DNA from: Candidatus Nanohaloarchaea archaeon
GTDB taxonomy: Archaea; EX4484-52; DAOVKX01
DNA length: 18,741 bases
Assembly (NCBI GenBank): GCA_030631505.1
Contig: DAOVKX010000013.1
Coordinates: 1 to 18,741, forward strand
Direction of reading: 5' to 3'
Made by a program: the position numbers and the translations under genes. The notes under the pieces were generated by a model that was not told the origin of the DNA, searched no databases, and saw only the letters and a list, made by a program, of their open reading frames with translations. Shown here in pieces: positions 1-7,746 of the stretch. How positions within the stretch are numbered: the stretch's first letter is position 1; every line of letters begins with the position of its first letter.

Positions 1-2
1 AA

Positions 3-1709
3 CAAATAGTCAAAAATTACGTTAAAGAAATCAAGAACGTAGCAAAGCAGGTAAAAGCCAAAACAATTGTTCTTTATCCATGGGTTCATTTAACAGACAA
101 ACCCTCAAATCCAAAAACTGCATTAAAAATTCTGAAAGATGCAGAAGATATATTAAAAAAAGATTATAAAGTTGCAAGAGCGCCTTTTGGCTGGTACAAG
201 GAATTTTCGATAAAAGTAAAAGGGCATCCTCTCTCTGAACTGAGCAGAGATATAAAAGTAAAAGATAAAGTGAAGAGCACAGAAGAGGAGGCAATAAAAG
301 CAGAAGAAAAAGCCATGATTGCAAAAAAACTTTATGTTCTTGATACAAATGGAAAACTTATTGAAGCTAAAAAAGTTAATTTTAACAAATATCCTTCATT
401 AAAAATATTTTATGATTATGAAACAAAAGGGTTGCGGAAAGTTCTAAAAGAGCCGGCGCATATAGAACTAATGCGTAAAATGGAACTTGTTGACTATGAA
501 CCGGGTTCGGATTCCGGGAATTTTAGATGGTACCCTAAAGGAGTCCTCATTAAAAGATTACTGGAGAAACATGTAACAGATATGGTTGTCAATGCAGGTG
601 CAATGGAAGTAGAAACACCAATTATGTATGATTATGAACATCCTGCTTTGGCAGAATACCTTACAAGATTCCCTGCGAGACAATATAAAGTGTTAAGTGA
701 TGATAAAAAGTTCTTCCTCAGGTTTAGCGCGTGCTTTGGCCAGTACCTAATGAAGCATGATATGACAATCAGCTACAAAAACCTACCCTTAAGAATGTAT
801 GAATTAACCCACTACTCGTTTAGAAGGGAACAAAGAGGGGAGCTCGCAGGATTAAAGAGATTAAGAACTTTCACAATGCCTGATATGCACACATTATGCA
901 AAGATTTCAAACAGGCAAAAGAAGAATTTAAAAACCAGTATAAACTTTCAATGAAATTCTTAAAATCTATTGACATGAACTTTGATGTTGCAATAAGAAC
1001 ACAAAAGGATTTTTATTATGAAAATGAAGATTTTTTTAAGGAACTAAGCAAAATAGTCAAAAAACCAATCCTGTTGGAAATGTTCTCAGAAAGATATGCG
1101 TATTTCATAATGAAATTCGAGTTTAGCGTTAACGATTCTATAAATAAAGCATCAACATTATCAACAGTGCAAATTGATGTCGAAAATACAGAAAGGTTTG
1201 ATATAACTTACACAAATAAAAAAGGCAAACAAATTTATCCCCTGATGCTGCATGCGTCAATATCCGGCGGCATTGATAGAGATCTCCACTCCATACTGGA
1301 AGCGCAGGCAATAAACCAACAGAGGGGAAAAAAGCCCATGTTGCCTTTGTGGTTGTCGCCGACACAGGTAAGAGTCGTTCCCGTTTCTGAAAAATATCTT
1401 GACTTCGCTGAAAAAATTGTCAATGAAATAGAAAAGGAAAATATCAGAGTTGATTTTGATGACAGAGAACTGCATGTCGGAAAGAAAATAAGGGAAGCTG
1501 AAAAAGAATGGACGCCTTTTATAATTGTGGTTGGTGAAAGAGAAAAAGAAAGTGGAAATTTGGCAGTAAGGATCCGAGAGACAGGAAAAGTTGAAAACAT
1601 GAAACCTGAAAAATTAACTGAATTAATTAAAGAAAAAACAAAAGGTATGCCTTTCAGGCCATTGCCTTTGTCAAGAGAACTGTCGAAAAGGCCGAAGTTT
1701 GTCGGGTAA
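3..1709 (+). CDS. thrS: threonyl-tRNA synthetase, archaeal type (5'-partial)
   Basis: Charges tRNA-Thr with threonine in the cytoplasm. The frame is open from the left edge (568 codons visible); a GTG at 270 is only an internal codon. Residues 1-82 are the end of the archaeal N-terminal editing domain, with YPWVHL (25-30) and APFGWYKEF (60-68); this domain removes mischarged serine in this family. The class II core follows: motif 2 near residues 273-288 (FRREQRGELAGLKRLR), likely zinc ligands Cys244, His296 and His417, and a motif-3 region HASISGGIDRDL after His417. The C-terminal anticodon-binding domain begins near PLWLSPTQVRVVPV. Full archaeal enzymes are about 610-630 residues, so about 50 N-terminal residues lie outside the window. 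The TATA-like TTTTTAAAC of the next gene directly follows the stop. Identity is near certain. Confidence 0.96.
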   Translation, partial: QIVKNYVKEIKNVAKQVKAKTIVLYPWVHLTDKPSNPKTALKILKDAEDILKKDYKVARAPFGWYKEFSIKVKGHPLSELSRDIKVKDKVKSTEEEAIKAEEKAMIAKKLYVLDTNGKLIEAKKVNFNKYPSLKIFYDYETKGLRKVLKEPAHIELMRKMELVDYEPGSDSGNFRWYPKGVLIKRLLEKHVTDMVVNAGAMEVETPIMYDYEHPALAEYLTRFPARQYKVLSDDKKFFLRFSACFGQYLMKHDMTISYKNLPLRMYELTHYSFRREQRGELAGLKRLRTFTMPDMHTLCKDFKQAKEEFKNQYKLSMKFLKSIDMNFDVAIRTQKDFYYENEDFFKELSKIVKKPILLEMFSERYAYFIMKFEFSVNDSINKASTLSTVQIDVENTERFDITYTNKKGKQIYPLMLHASISGGIDRDLHSILEAQAINQQRGKKPMLPLWLSPTQVRVVPVSEKYLDFAEKIVNEIEKENIRVDFDDRELHVGKKIREAEKEWTPFIIVVGEREKESGNLAVRIRETGKVENMKPEKLTELIKEKTKGMPFRPLPLSRELSKRPKFVG

Positions 1710-1741
1710 TATTTTTAAACAAGCAAAATTATTATTTCTAC

Positions 1742-2281
1742 ATGTCAAATTTTCTGAAACTGCTCATTGTTTTTATTCTTGCGTTATCTATCGTTTCAGT
1801 TGGCTGTTCTGCGATAGTTATAGATCCGGATGACCCGTTTGTACCACCGGAAAAAGAATCGCCAATAAAAATAAGCGCAAAATATCAAAATGGGCAGATA
1901 GTGGTAAAATACACAAACCCTTCATATCCTGATGTAAAAACAAATTACTATGTGTACATCCCTGAGAGATTCAGAGACAATCCAACAGTAAGTATCTCTT
2001 TTGGCAATGGATTCAAAGAAAAAGGAACTCCAAAGATATACCAGGACTGGGTTGGAGACCGCCTCGAAGAATCTATAAACGAAACATATAAATGGGCAAA
2101 AAGAATCAATGCGTTGGTAAGTATAGGGTCCTCAAATTCTGCAGATGCTATTGCTATGGCAAATGGGAAAGAAAATGAGAAAAATACAATACTAGCTATC
2201 TATAAAGGACTCTCTCATAAATACAGATACGAATCCTCAAGTCTTTTTCAAAAATCTCTTTACAAACTGAACTTACCCTAA
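1742..2281 (+). CDS. predicted lipoprotein, N-terminal part of a gene cut by an in-frame TAA
   Basis: Encodes 179 residues. A hydrophobic leader (about residues 4-21) ends in VSVGC, a bacterial-style lipobox with Cys22 as the likely anchor, so the product should be exported and membrane-tethered. After a proline- and aspartate-rich linker comes a beta-rich segment (ISAKYQNGQIVVKYTNPSYP) and then a more helical part with IGSSNSADAIAMANG. No family is recognised. The frame ends at TAA 2279-2281, but the same frame continues without another stop to 3421, so this is probably the first third of a 559-residue protein. A TATA-like element at 1711-1719 lies about 27 bp before the ATG, which suggests a leaderless transcript. 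It could also be a genuine short protein if the stop is real and fixed. Confidence 0.7.
   Translation: MSNFLKLLIVFILALSIVSVGCSAIVIDPDDPFVPPEKESPIKISAKYQNGQIVVKYTNPSYPDVKTNYYVYIPERFRDNPTVSISFGNGFKEKGTPKIYQDWVGDRLEESINETYKWAKRINALVSIGSSNSADAIAMANGKENEKNTILAIYKGLSHKYRYESSSLFQKSLYKLNLP
2279..2281 (+). other. in-frame TAA that splits one long reading frame
   Basis: The stop is in the same frame as the open frame on both sides (1742-2278 and 2282-3418). The codons right after it read HELPLDENDYYWVLPP, ordinary protein with no start codon until GTG 2318. One C-to-T change from CAA (Gln) would explain it. Other genes here end normally with TAA, so recoding of the codon genome-wide is unlikely. Confidence 0.85.
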
Positions 2282-2317
2282 CATGAACTTCCTTTAGATG
2301 AAAATGACTATTACTGG

Positions 2318-3421
2318 GTGCTCCCTCCGTCAAGCGCATTGATAGTAAAAACACCCATAGAATTAGAAAACTCCGGGGAATATAAAGTTAACCCAACATT
2401 GTATTATCAGTATCTTGATTCTCACGAAAAAACAATAAAAGATGAATATATACATTTAACAAAAACATTTTCAACTATCCTAAATAATGAACCGTATCCA
2501 TTAGATTTCTCATATGACTCAGAAAACGCATATTCTTCCATTGACATAAAAATTCCATGGCTTGAAAAAGTTAAAAGCAGGATCCATAAAAAAGAAAAAC
2601 AGATAAAAAAGATAGTCATAAAGAAGTTCAAAAACTGTATTATAACAATTATCTGGTGGGGAAGTGACATAGATATTAGAGCAATAAGTCCATCTGGAAA
2701 AGTGTATCTTGGAACGCAGGTAACACCGACAATGGAAGCGCTAAGCATAAACAACCCTGAAGAAGGAGAATGGACAATTGAAGTTATAGGTGTAGACATT
2801 CCGCCGGAAGGTGAAAATTATACTCTGACAATGGGCGCTACAGATACAGAAGCTGACATACCTGAACTTGAATTTAATAAGGAATTCAGGAAAAAGTTCT
2901 CTGGAAAATTTTCAGGTAGAGTTACAGTCAAGGAAAATATAACCTTAGCATCAGACATACCTGTATCAAAATTAAAGATAGAGGATGAACTGCTTGGAAA
3001 ATGGAAAGCGTATAAAAATCAGATGTATTTAACCTTAGATAATGGAACAAAGAGTTTTATAATACCTCAAAGCGAATATGATGCGTCTGTTGCTGACGGA
3101 AAAATACATATTTCACTTGATTTTGCAAAAGGTGTTGAACTAAAAGAAAAGTGGTTCTGCACTTTAAAACAGCCAAAACATTCAAAGTTGAAAAAATACT
3201 GGGAAAAACGATGCAGCAACGACAACAAAACAATTTATCTTCTGGAAAAAGATAATGTGATTAAGTTAAGATATTCAATCCATAAGAAAACTAAACTGCA
3301 ACAGAATTACACAACAGAAACGATTGTAACTGCAACAAGCTTGGCTGGCGAGATAACAAAAATGAGTTATGAATCTGAGTTGGTGTTTGATGAGAAACCA
3401 AAAAAATGGAAGCATAAATGA
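2318..3421 (+). CDS. surface protein C-terminal part, PPC-like beta-sandwich; continuation of the interrupted gene
   Basis: The first start-type codon after the TAA is GTG 2318, but it lacks a Shine-Dalgarno sequence and a well-placed TATA box, and open frame reaches back to 2282. I read this as the remainder of the 1742 gene rather than a separate gene. From 2318 it gives 367 residues. Residues of about 103-172 (IDIRAISPSGKVYLGTQ, then NNPEEGEWTIEVIGVDIPPEGENYTLTM) resemble the beta-sandwich module found beside vWA or peptidase domains in archaeal secreted proteins (PPC/P-domain-like). That assignment rests on pattern only. The rest is beta-rich and unassigned, ending in a basic tail. Its TGA (3419-3421) touches the stop of the convergent gene with no gap. 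Without readthrough this part is probably not translated, so it may be a pseudogene. Confidence 0.65.
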   Translation: MLPPSSALIVKTPIELENSGEYKVNPTLYYQYLDSHEKTIKDEYIHLTKTFSTILNNEPYPLDFSYDSENAYSSIDIKIPWLEKVKSRIHKKEKQIKKIVIKKFKNCIITIIWWGSDIDIRAISPSGKVYLGTQVTPTMEALSINNPEEGEWTIEVIGVDIPPEGENYTLTMGATDTEADIPELEFNKEFRKKFSGKFSGRVTVKENITLASDIPVSKLKIEDELLGKWKAYKNQMYLTLDNGTKSFIIPQSEYDASVADGKIHISLDFAKGVELKEKWFCTLKQPKHSKLKKYWEKRCSNDNKTIYLLEKDNVIKLRYSIHKKTKLQQNYTTETIVTATSLAGEITKMSYESELVFDEKPKKWKHK

Positions 3422-3946
3422 TTACATCCAAGTTCTTCTTTCCATCACAAGAATTCCTGTAGAGTTATCAGTTATTAAATGATTTCTTAATTCGCACATT
3501 TTGGATTTAAGTTCTTCTTCAGTTATGTTCCCTTTTTCATATTTAGTCATATGAAACAGGATTATACTTGAAATGTCTCCAATTGCACTCATTTTGTCAC
3601 CTTCAATATGACATTTATTCCTTGGAATAATATTTCTAAAATAAATATCACACAAACCCACAGTAACCAAACAATCACCTCTAGATTCTCTGGATGTACC
3701 ATAGGCATAAGTTAGGTATCCTTTTGTCTCCTTGATAGATTTATTATAGATACATATCATATCTAAATCTTCAATCATACTCTCTTTGTACATTTCATAG
3801 CCACTTAGTTCAACAAACGCCCTATTTATATTATCTTTAATCTCTTTATTCTCATTATACAAAAACACATTAAAAACAACACTAACTATCAATAAAACTA
3901 TAATAAGAATACAACATTTGTTTTTAGGGCATTTTTTAAAAACCAT
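3422..3946 (-). CDS. membrane-anchored hypothetical protein
   Basis: Encodes 174 residues. A short basic N-terminus with three cysteines (KKCPKNKCC) precedes one hydrophobic helix at about residues 12-30, which fits a signal anchor with the rest outside the cell. The external part begins with a charged, helix-forming stretch (NENKEIKDNINRAFVELSG) and has scattered cysteines, but no motif that I recognise. Codon use looks like the neighbours. Its ATG (3944-3946) faces the alpha/beta hydrolase operon across 60 bp, and its stop abuts the stop of the upstream interrupted gene. Function unknown. Confidence 0.72.
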   Translation of the reverse strand: MVFKKCPKNKCCILIIVLLIVSVVFNVFLYNENKEIKDNINRAFVELSGYEMYKESMIEDLDMICIYNKSIKETKGYLTYAYGTSRESRGDCLVTVGLCDIYFRNIIPRNKCHIEGDKMSAIGDISSIILFHMTKYEKGNITEEELKSKMCELRNHLITDNSTGILVMERRTWM

Positions 3947-3963
3947 AAATCATTTTACGATTT

Positions 3964-3980
3964 CCTTATTTATATCTTTA
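3964..3980. promoter_or_regulatory. shared TATA-like element between divergent genes
   Basis: The 60-bp intergenic region holds one clear AT element, TTTATATC (3969-3976), which reads GATATAAA on the other strand. It is about 35 bp from the hydrolase ATG at 4007 (short leader) and about 25 bp from the minus-strand ATG at 3946 (leaderless). One TATA element could therefore serve both directions. This is placement-based inference. Confidence 0.45.
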
Positions 3981-4006
3981 CCCAAATATTAAAAACAAGG
4001 TCGTCG

Positions 4007-4777
4007 ATGAAAATGCAACAAAAAGTCAAATTCAAAAACAAAAACCGAGAAAGTCTGGCAGGAGTTCTGCACGTTCCTAATGCGGAAAAACCGCCTGCGA
4101 TAGTGATGGCGAGCGGTTTCAGTAGTGATAAAAATGAATCTGGCTTATTTAGTAAAACTGCTCAGAGTTTATGTTCCAATGGCTTTTTGGTTTTAAGATT
4201 TGATTTTTCCGGTTCTGGGGAAAGTGAAGGAAATTTTGTTGAGACCACAATTTCCAAAGAAGCAGGTGATTTGGAATCTGCAATTGAATTCATTAAGACG
4301 CAAAATATAAAAAAAGAAAAAATAGGCTTGATTGGTTCAAGTCTAGGTGGTGTTATCTGTTTTTTATCATGTTCTCTGGAAATCAAAGCAATTGCTATCA
4401 ATAGCACACCACTCAACCTCAAAGAGGCATTTGCCAGTGCCTTAGGTAAAAATGAAATAAAAAAATTGGAATCTCATGGAACTCTCCAGTTATCAGAAGA
4501 TTGGGGTAATCACATAATGGGAAAAGCATTGTGGGAAGAGTGCAAAAGTTTGAATATTGCCAATAAAGTAAAAAACATAATGTGTCCACTTTTGATTATT
4601 CAAGGAAGCAAAGACCATGATATAAGTATTAACTGGTCCAAAGAAATTTTTAAGTTGGCGAACGAACCAAAAAAATTAGAACTGATAGAAGATGGTGACC
4701 ATATATTTAGCAAACCAAAACCTAGAAAACAATTTGTTAGTTTGACAGTTAAGTGGTTTGAGAGTTGGTTGAAATGA
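4007..4777 (+). CDS. alpha/beta hydrolase (serine esterase/acylhydrolase-like), paralogue 1
   Basis: Encodes 256 residues with an alpha/beta-hydrolase fold. The nucleophile elbow is GSSLG at 110-114 (Ser112). The acid is probably Asp203 in GSKDHD and the base His232 in DGDHIF. The segment LVLRFDFSGSGESEGNF is typical of the cinnamoyl/feruloyl-esterase-like and acylaminoacyl-peptidase-like branch, so it should cleave an ester, thioester or amide; the substrate is unknown. There is no signal peptide, so it is cytoplasmic. Oddity: the usual HG oxyanion-hole motif reads SG here (MASGFSSDKN), while paralogue 2 keeps HG. The first Met is used; Met3 is an alternative start. The stop TGA overlaps the next ATG as ATGA, so translation is probably coupled. 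Confidence 0.87.
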   Translation: MKMQQKVKFKNKNRESLAGVLHVPNAEKPPAIVMASGFSSDKNESGLFSKTAQSLCSNGFLVLRFDFSGSGESEGNFVETTISKEAGDLESAIEFIKTQNIKKEKIGLIGSSLGGVICFLSCSLEIKAIAINSTPLNLKEAFASALGKNEIKKLESHGTLQLSEDWGNHIMGKALWEECKSLNIANKVKNIMCPLLIIQGSKDHDISINWSKEIFKLANEPKKLELIEDGDHIFSKPKPRKQFVSLTVKWFESWLK

Positions 4778-5514
4778 AACAAAAAGTAACTTTCCAGAAT
4801 TCAAAAGGGTTGAAATTAGTCGGGGTTTTTCATATTCCTGAAAGAGAAACCAAATCAATTATTATAATATCTCATGGGTTTGCAGCAAATAAAGACAGGC
4901 TTCGTATTGTCAAGACTGCTGAAAAATTGTGTAAAAGCGGTTTTGCAGTTTTTAGATTTGATTTTGGGGGCTGTGGAGATAGTGAAGAAAGGCCCATTAC
5001 TGTTGAAAAGCAAATTGATGACTTGAAGTCTGCAATTGATTTTGTGATAAGAAGCGGTTATTCAAAAATAGGTCTGGTTGGAGAAAGTCTGGGCGGTCTT
5101 TGTTCTGTTCTTGCCTATGGTGAGAAAATAAATAGTATTGTCTTGTGGGCGCCAGCCACAAAAGCAGGAATACCTCTCAAGTCACAGGCAGAAAAATTAC
5201 AATCAGAACTGGAAGAAAAAGGTTATGTTTTTATTGAAAAGGATAACAGAAAATTTAAAATTGGAAGGCAATATTTTATTGAACGCCAAACAGTAAACCA
5301 ACAGAAAATATTGTCTGAAATTAAGTGTCCTGTTTTGTTAATACATGGAGACAAAGACGATACAATCCCTCTCAAACAGTCTGAAAGCGCCATGCAGTAT
5401 TTACCTGAAGAATCAAAATTAGAAATTATCAGAAATGCAGACCATAAATTCAGCGAACATATCGATGAACTTGTATCTATTTCATTAGAATGGTTCAAAA
5501 AGTGGTTGAAATGA
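4774..5514 (+). CDS. alpha/beta hydrolase, paralogue 2
   Basis: Encodes 246 residues from ATG 4774. A TTG at 4765 is in frame, but the ATG forms an ATGA overlap with the previous stop and gives an N-terminus (MKQKVTFQNSKGLKLVGVFH) matching the paralogue. Catalytic signs: HGFAANKD near 34-41, nucleophile elbow GESLG at 103-107 (Ser105), Asp195 in HGDKDD and His224 in NADHKF. It resembles the preceding gene over its full length, so the pair arose by tandem duplication and has diverged considerably. Cytoplasmic serine hydrolase; substrate unknown. Its stop overlaps the homoserine dehydrogenase start as ATGA, which places it in the same polycistronic unit. Confidence 0.88.
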   Translation: MKQKVTFQNSKGLKLVGVFHIPERETKSIIIISHGFAANKDRLRIVKTAEKLCKSGFAVFRFDFGGCGDSEERPITVEKQIDDLKSAIDFVIRSGYSKIGLVGESLGGLCSVLAYGEKINSIVLWAPATKAGIPLKSQAEKLQSELEEKGYVFIEKDNRKFKIGRQYFIERQTVNQQKILSEIKCPVLLIHGDKDDTIPLKQSESAMQYLPEESKLEIIRNADHKFSEHIDELVSISLEWFKKWLK

Positions 5515-6515
5515 ACATCGTAATAATAGGATTTGGAAACATCGGCAGGTCTGTAGCTAAAGTTATTTCTGAAAAGGACTTAGGTTTGGAAATCGTTGGA
5601 ATTGCAGACAGAGACGGTTGTATTGTAAAAGAAAATACGCCATTAGACGTTATGGATATTGTTGAAACTGTAGAGAAAACTAAAAAATTAAGCAGTCATC
5701 CCCTAACCAAAACAGACATGACAACCAACGATTTAATTGATTCTGTTGATGCAGATTTGTTTGTTGAAATGACTCCAACAAACATAGAAAACGGGGAACC
5801 TGGACTTTCGTTTATGAGACGAATTTTGAACAGAAAAAAACATTTAGTGACCTCAAATAAAGGTCCGCTTGTTATTGCCTACAGAGAATTAACTGACTTG
5901 GCAAAAGAGAACAAGGTTTTGTTCAGATGTGGAGCAACTATTGGTGGAGCAATACCAATTCTTAGTTTAATAAGAAGTGGGTTATCAGGAAACAAAATAA
6001 CCAAAATAAAAGGGATATTAAACGGAACAACAAATTATATTCTAACCAAAATGTTTGAAGGAAAATCATTTGACTATACCTTAAAAGAAGCGCAAGAACT
6101 TGGTATTGCAGAAACAAATCCAACCTACGATATTGAAGGAATTGACATTGGAGCAAAACTAGTTGTTCTGGCAAATGAGTTGGGTTTGAATACAGGATTC
6201 AATAATGTAAAAATTGAGGGAATAAAAAATATCACTAAAGAAGATATAGAAAATGCTAAAAAAGAAGATAAAGTAATAAAATTAATCGGAGAAATAAGTA
6301 AAAACAGTGCAGAAGTTTCTCCGCAATTAATATCAAAAAATGACAGTTTGGCAGTTGACGGAACGTTAAATGCAATAAAAATAGAATGCGACTTGGCAAA
6401 AGAAATAACATTAATTGGTCACGGTGCCGGGGAAGAAACCGCCAGTGCAATAATTGGTGATATTTTAGAAATAAAAAAGGTTATCGAGAATGAAAATAAA
6501 AGCAATAATTTTTGA
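5511..6515 (+). CDS. hom: homoserine dehydrogenase
   Basis: Reduces aspartate-4-semialdehyde to homoserine with NAD(P)H, the branch-point step to threonine and methionine. I start at ATG 5511, which overlaps the previous stop as ATGA; the in-frame ATG at 5490 would add seven residues copied from the hydrolase tail. The 334-residue product has the Rossmann motif GFGNIG (7-12), TSNKGPL (about 113-119), the family signature around GILNGTTNYIL (about 166-176), AETNPTYDIEGIDIGAKL (about 199-216) with the catalytic lysine region, and a C-terminal GHGAGEETASAIIGDIL. There is no aspartokinase fusion and no clear ACT domain. No other threonine-pathway gene is visible nearby. Its last 26 bp overlap the HAD gene in another frame. 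Confidence 0.92.
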   Translation: MNIVIIGFGNIGRSVAKVISEKDLGLEIVGIADRDGCIVKENTPLDVMDIVETVEKTKKLSSHPLTKTDMTTNDLIDSVDADLFVEMTPTNIENGEPGLSFMRRILNRKKHLVTSNKGPLVIAYRELTDLAKENKVLFRCGATIGGAIPILSLIRSGLSGNKITKIKGILNGTTNYILTKMFEGKSFDYTLKEAQELGIAETNPTYDIEGIDIGAKLVVLANELGLNTGFNNVKIEGIKNITKEDIENAKKEDKVIKLIGEISKNSAEVSPQLISKNDSLAVDGTLNAIKIECDLAKEITLIGHGAGEETASAIIGDILEIKKVIENENKSNNF

Positions 6516-7134
6516 TTGTTGGAGTACGCTCTTTGCTAATAAAGACGAGCCACACCCGTTCCTTGTTTTTGCAGGAAAAATAGGTAGAGATTTTAACGAT
6601 TATAATTTCGTGAAAATTTTTGAAAAACATTTTATGTTGGAAAAACACTATAAATTAGAAATTCCGATAAAACAGTTACTAGTAGAACTAAACATAAACC
6701 CCCCTGATGAGTTGATTAATGAACTAAAGGATATTTTGGTTGAGGCTTTTAAATCACACAAAGCATATCCTGAAACATTAAAGGTTCTAAAGAAATTGAA
6801 AAAAGATTATAAACTTGGTCTAATAACTAATACAGATTGGAATGGATTTGAAAAATTAGAAGAAAAATTCAAAATTGAAGAAATATTTGATGTTGCCCTA
6901 AAATCATATGAAACTAAAATTCTAAAACCAGATCCAAAAATTTTTGAAATGATGCTGGAAATGTTAGAAGTTGATAAAGATGAGGTATTAATGGTTGGAG
7001 ATTCATTAAAGGATGACATTCAGGCAGCAGAAAACTTTGGCATAAAAGGAATTTTAATAGATAGAAAGGGCAAACATCCAGGATACCACAATAGAATAAC
7101 ATCACTTGAACAATTAAAAAATTTCATAAATTAA
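6490..7134 (+). CDS. HAD-superfamily hydrolase (phosphatase/dehalogenase-like)
   Basis: Encodes 214 residues. The nucleophile motif I is FDCWSTL (Asp9). The usual second Asp of DxD is Trp11, a DxW/DxY form seen in dehalogenase-like and some archaeal HADs. Motif II is LITNTD (Thr113), motif III Lys146 in ILKPDP, and motif IV VGDSLKDD (Asp171, Asp175/176). The helical cap lies between motifs I and II (about 18-90), so it is a subfamily I, C1-type member. Small phosphorylated metabolites are the likely substrates; losing the second Asp weakens a simple phosphatase reading. The start overlaps the end of hom by 26 bp, so the two are translated from one mRNA. A link to homoserine metabolism is inference only. 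Confidence 0.88.
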   Translation: MKIKAIIFDCWSTLFANKDEPHPFLVFAGKIGRDFNDYNFVKIFEKHFMLEKHYKLEIPIKQLLVELNINPPDELINELKDILVEAFKSHKAYPETLKVLKKLKKDYKLGLITNTDWNGFEKLEEKFKIEEIFDVALKSYETKILKPDPKIFEMMLEMLEVDKDEVLMVGDSLKDDIQAAENFGIKGILIDRKGKHPGYHNRITSLEQLKNFIN

Positions 7135-7140
7135 ATAATT

Positions 7141-7145
7141 GTGAT
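7141..7145 (+). promoter_or_regulatory. Shine-Dalgarno core GTGAT deciding the bud32 start
   Basis: GTGAT complements the 16S 3'-end ATCAC and sits four bases before ATG 7150. The same layout occurs before uS15 and, with three bases, before the DHH gene and the 42-residue ORF. This argues that the GTG is a ribosome binding site and not a start. Confidence 0.7.
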
Positions 7146-7149
7146 TTCT

Positions 7150-7746
7150 ATGAAACTAATCCGCCAAGGAGCAGAAGCGAATTTGTATCATGATGATGGG
7201 ATTCTGATAAAGGAACGAATCAAAAAAAGTTACAGGGTTTCTGAACTTGACGAGAAGATAAGAAAGCAGAGAACAAAAAGAGAAGCGAAGTTATTGCAGA
7301 GGGCGTCAAGGGCAAATGTTAATGTCCCGAAGGTTCTGGAGATTGAGAAGTTCAATCTTGAGATTGAATTCATTGACGGTCTAAGATTGAAAGATGTTTT
7401 GAATGAAAAAAACTATTCAAAGTTCTGCAGGAAAATCGGGGAGATGGCTGCAAAACTTCACAAGAACGGAATAATTCACGGCGACCTTACAACTTCAAAT
7501 ATTATTGTCAAGGATGATAAATTATTCCTGATAGATTTTGGTCTTGGCTTTTTCTCAATCAAAACAGAAGACAAGGCAACAGACCTCCACCTGCTTTCAG
7601 AGGCATTTGAAAGCACCCATTACGAATTTTCTGAAAAGGCATTTAACGTTGTTCTAAGAGAATACGAAAAAAATTATGATGAATCAAAACATGTCTTAAA
7701 ACGCCTCGAAGAAATAGAAAAACGAGGACGGTATGTTAAGAGATAA
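7150..7746 (+). CDS. bud32: KEOPS complex kinase/ATPase Bud32
   Basis: Small atypical kinase of the KEOPS complex, which works with Kae1 to make the t6A modification at position 37 of ANN-decoding tRNAs. The 198 residues carry a short glycine-rich loop (RQGAEANLY), Lys21 in ILIKERIKKSYR, HGDLTTSN (110-117; catalytic Asp112), DFG (129-131) and a basic C-terminal tail RGRYVKR, all characteristic of Bud32. It is a stand-alone form, not fused to Kae1. I start at ATG 7150: the in-frame GTG 7141 is the GTGAT Shine-Dalgarno core four bases before it. It follows the HAD gene by 15 bp, so it is likely the operon's last gene. Its stop abuts the convergent stop with no gap. Confidence 0.94.
   Translation: MKLIRQGAEANLYHDDGILIKERIKKSYRVSELDEKIRKQRTKREAKLLQRASRANVNVPKVLEIEKFNLEIEFIDGLRLKDVLNEKNYSKFCRKIGEMAAKLHKNGIIHGDLTTSNIIVKDDKLFLIDFGLGFFSIKTEDKATDLHLLSEAFESTHYEFSEKAFNVVLREYEKNYDESKHVLKRLEEIEKRGRYVKR

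Noticed and set aside
1138..1600. minus-strand ORFs inside thrS
   Set aside because: They are complementary shadows of the conserved synthetase, with Phe/Ser/Leu-rich composition typical of antisense frames.
270..1709. thrS starting at GTG 270
   Set aside because: The frame is open upstream to the window edge and encodes the archaeal ThrRS editing domain, so this is an internal codon.
2279..2281. TAA reassigned to an amino acid in this organism
   Set aside because: Many other genes in the window end properly at TAA (thrS, bud32, uS15, the DHH gene, V4R), so reassignment is not supported.
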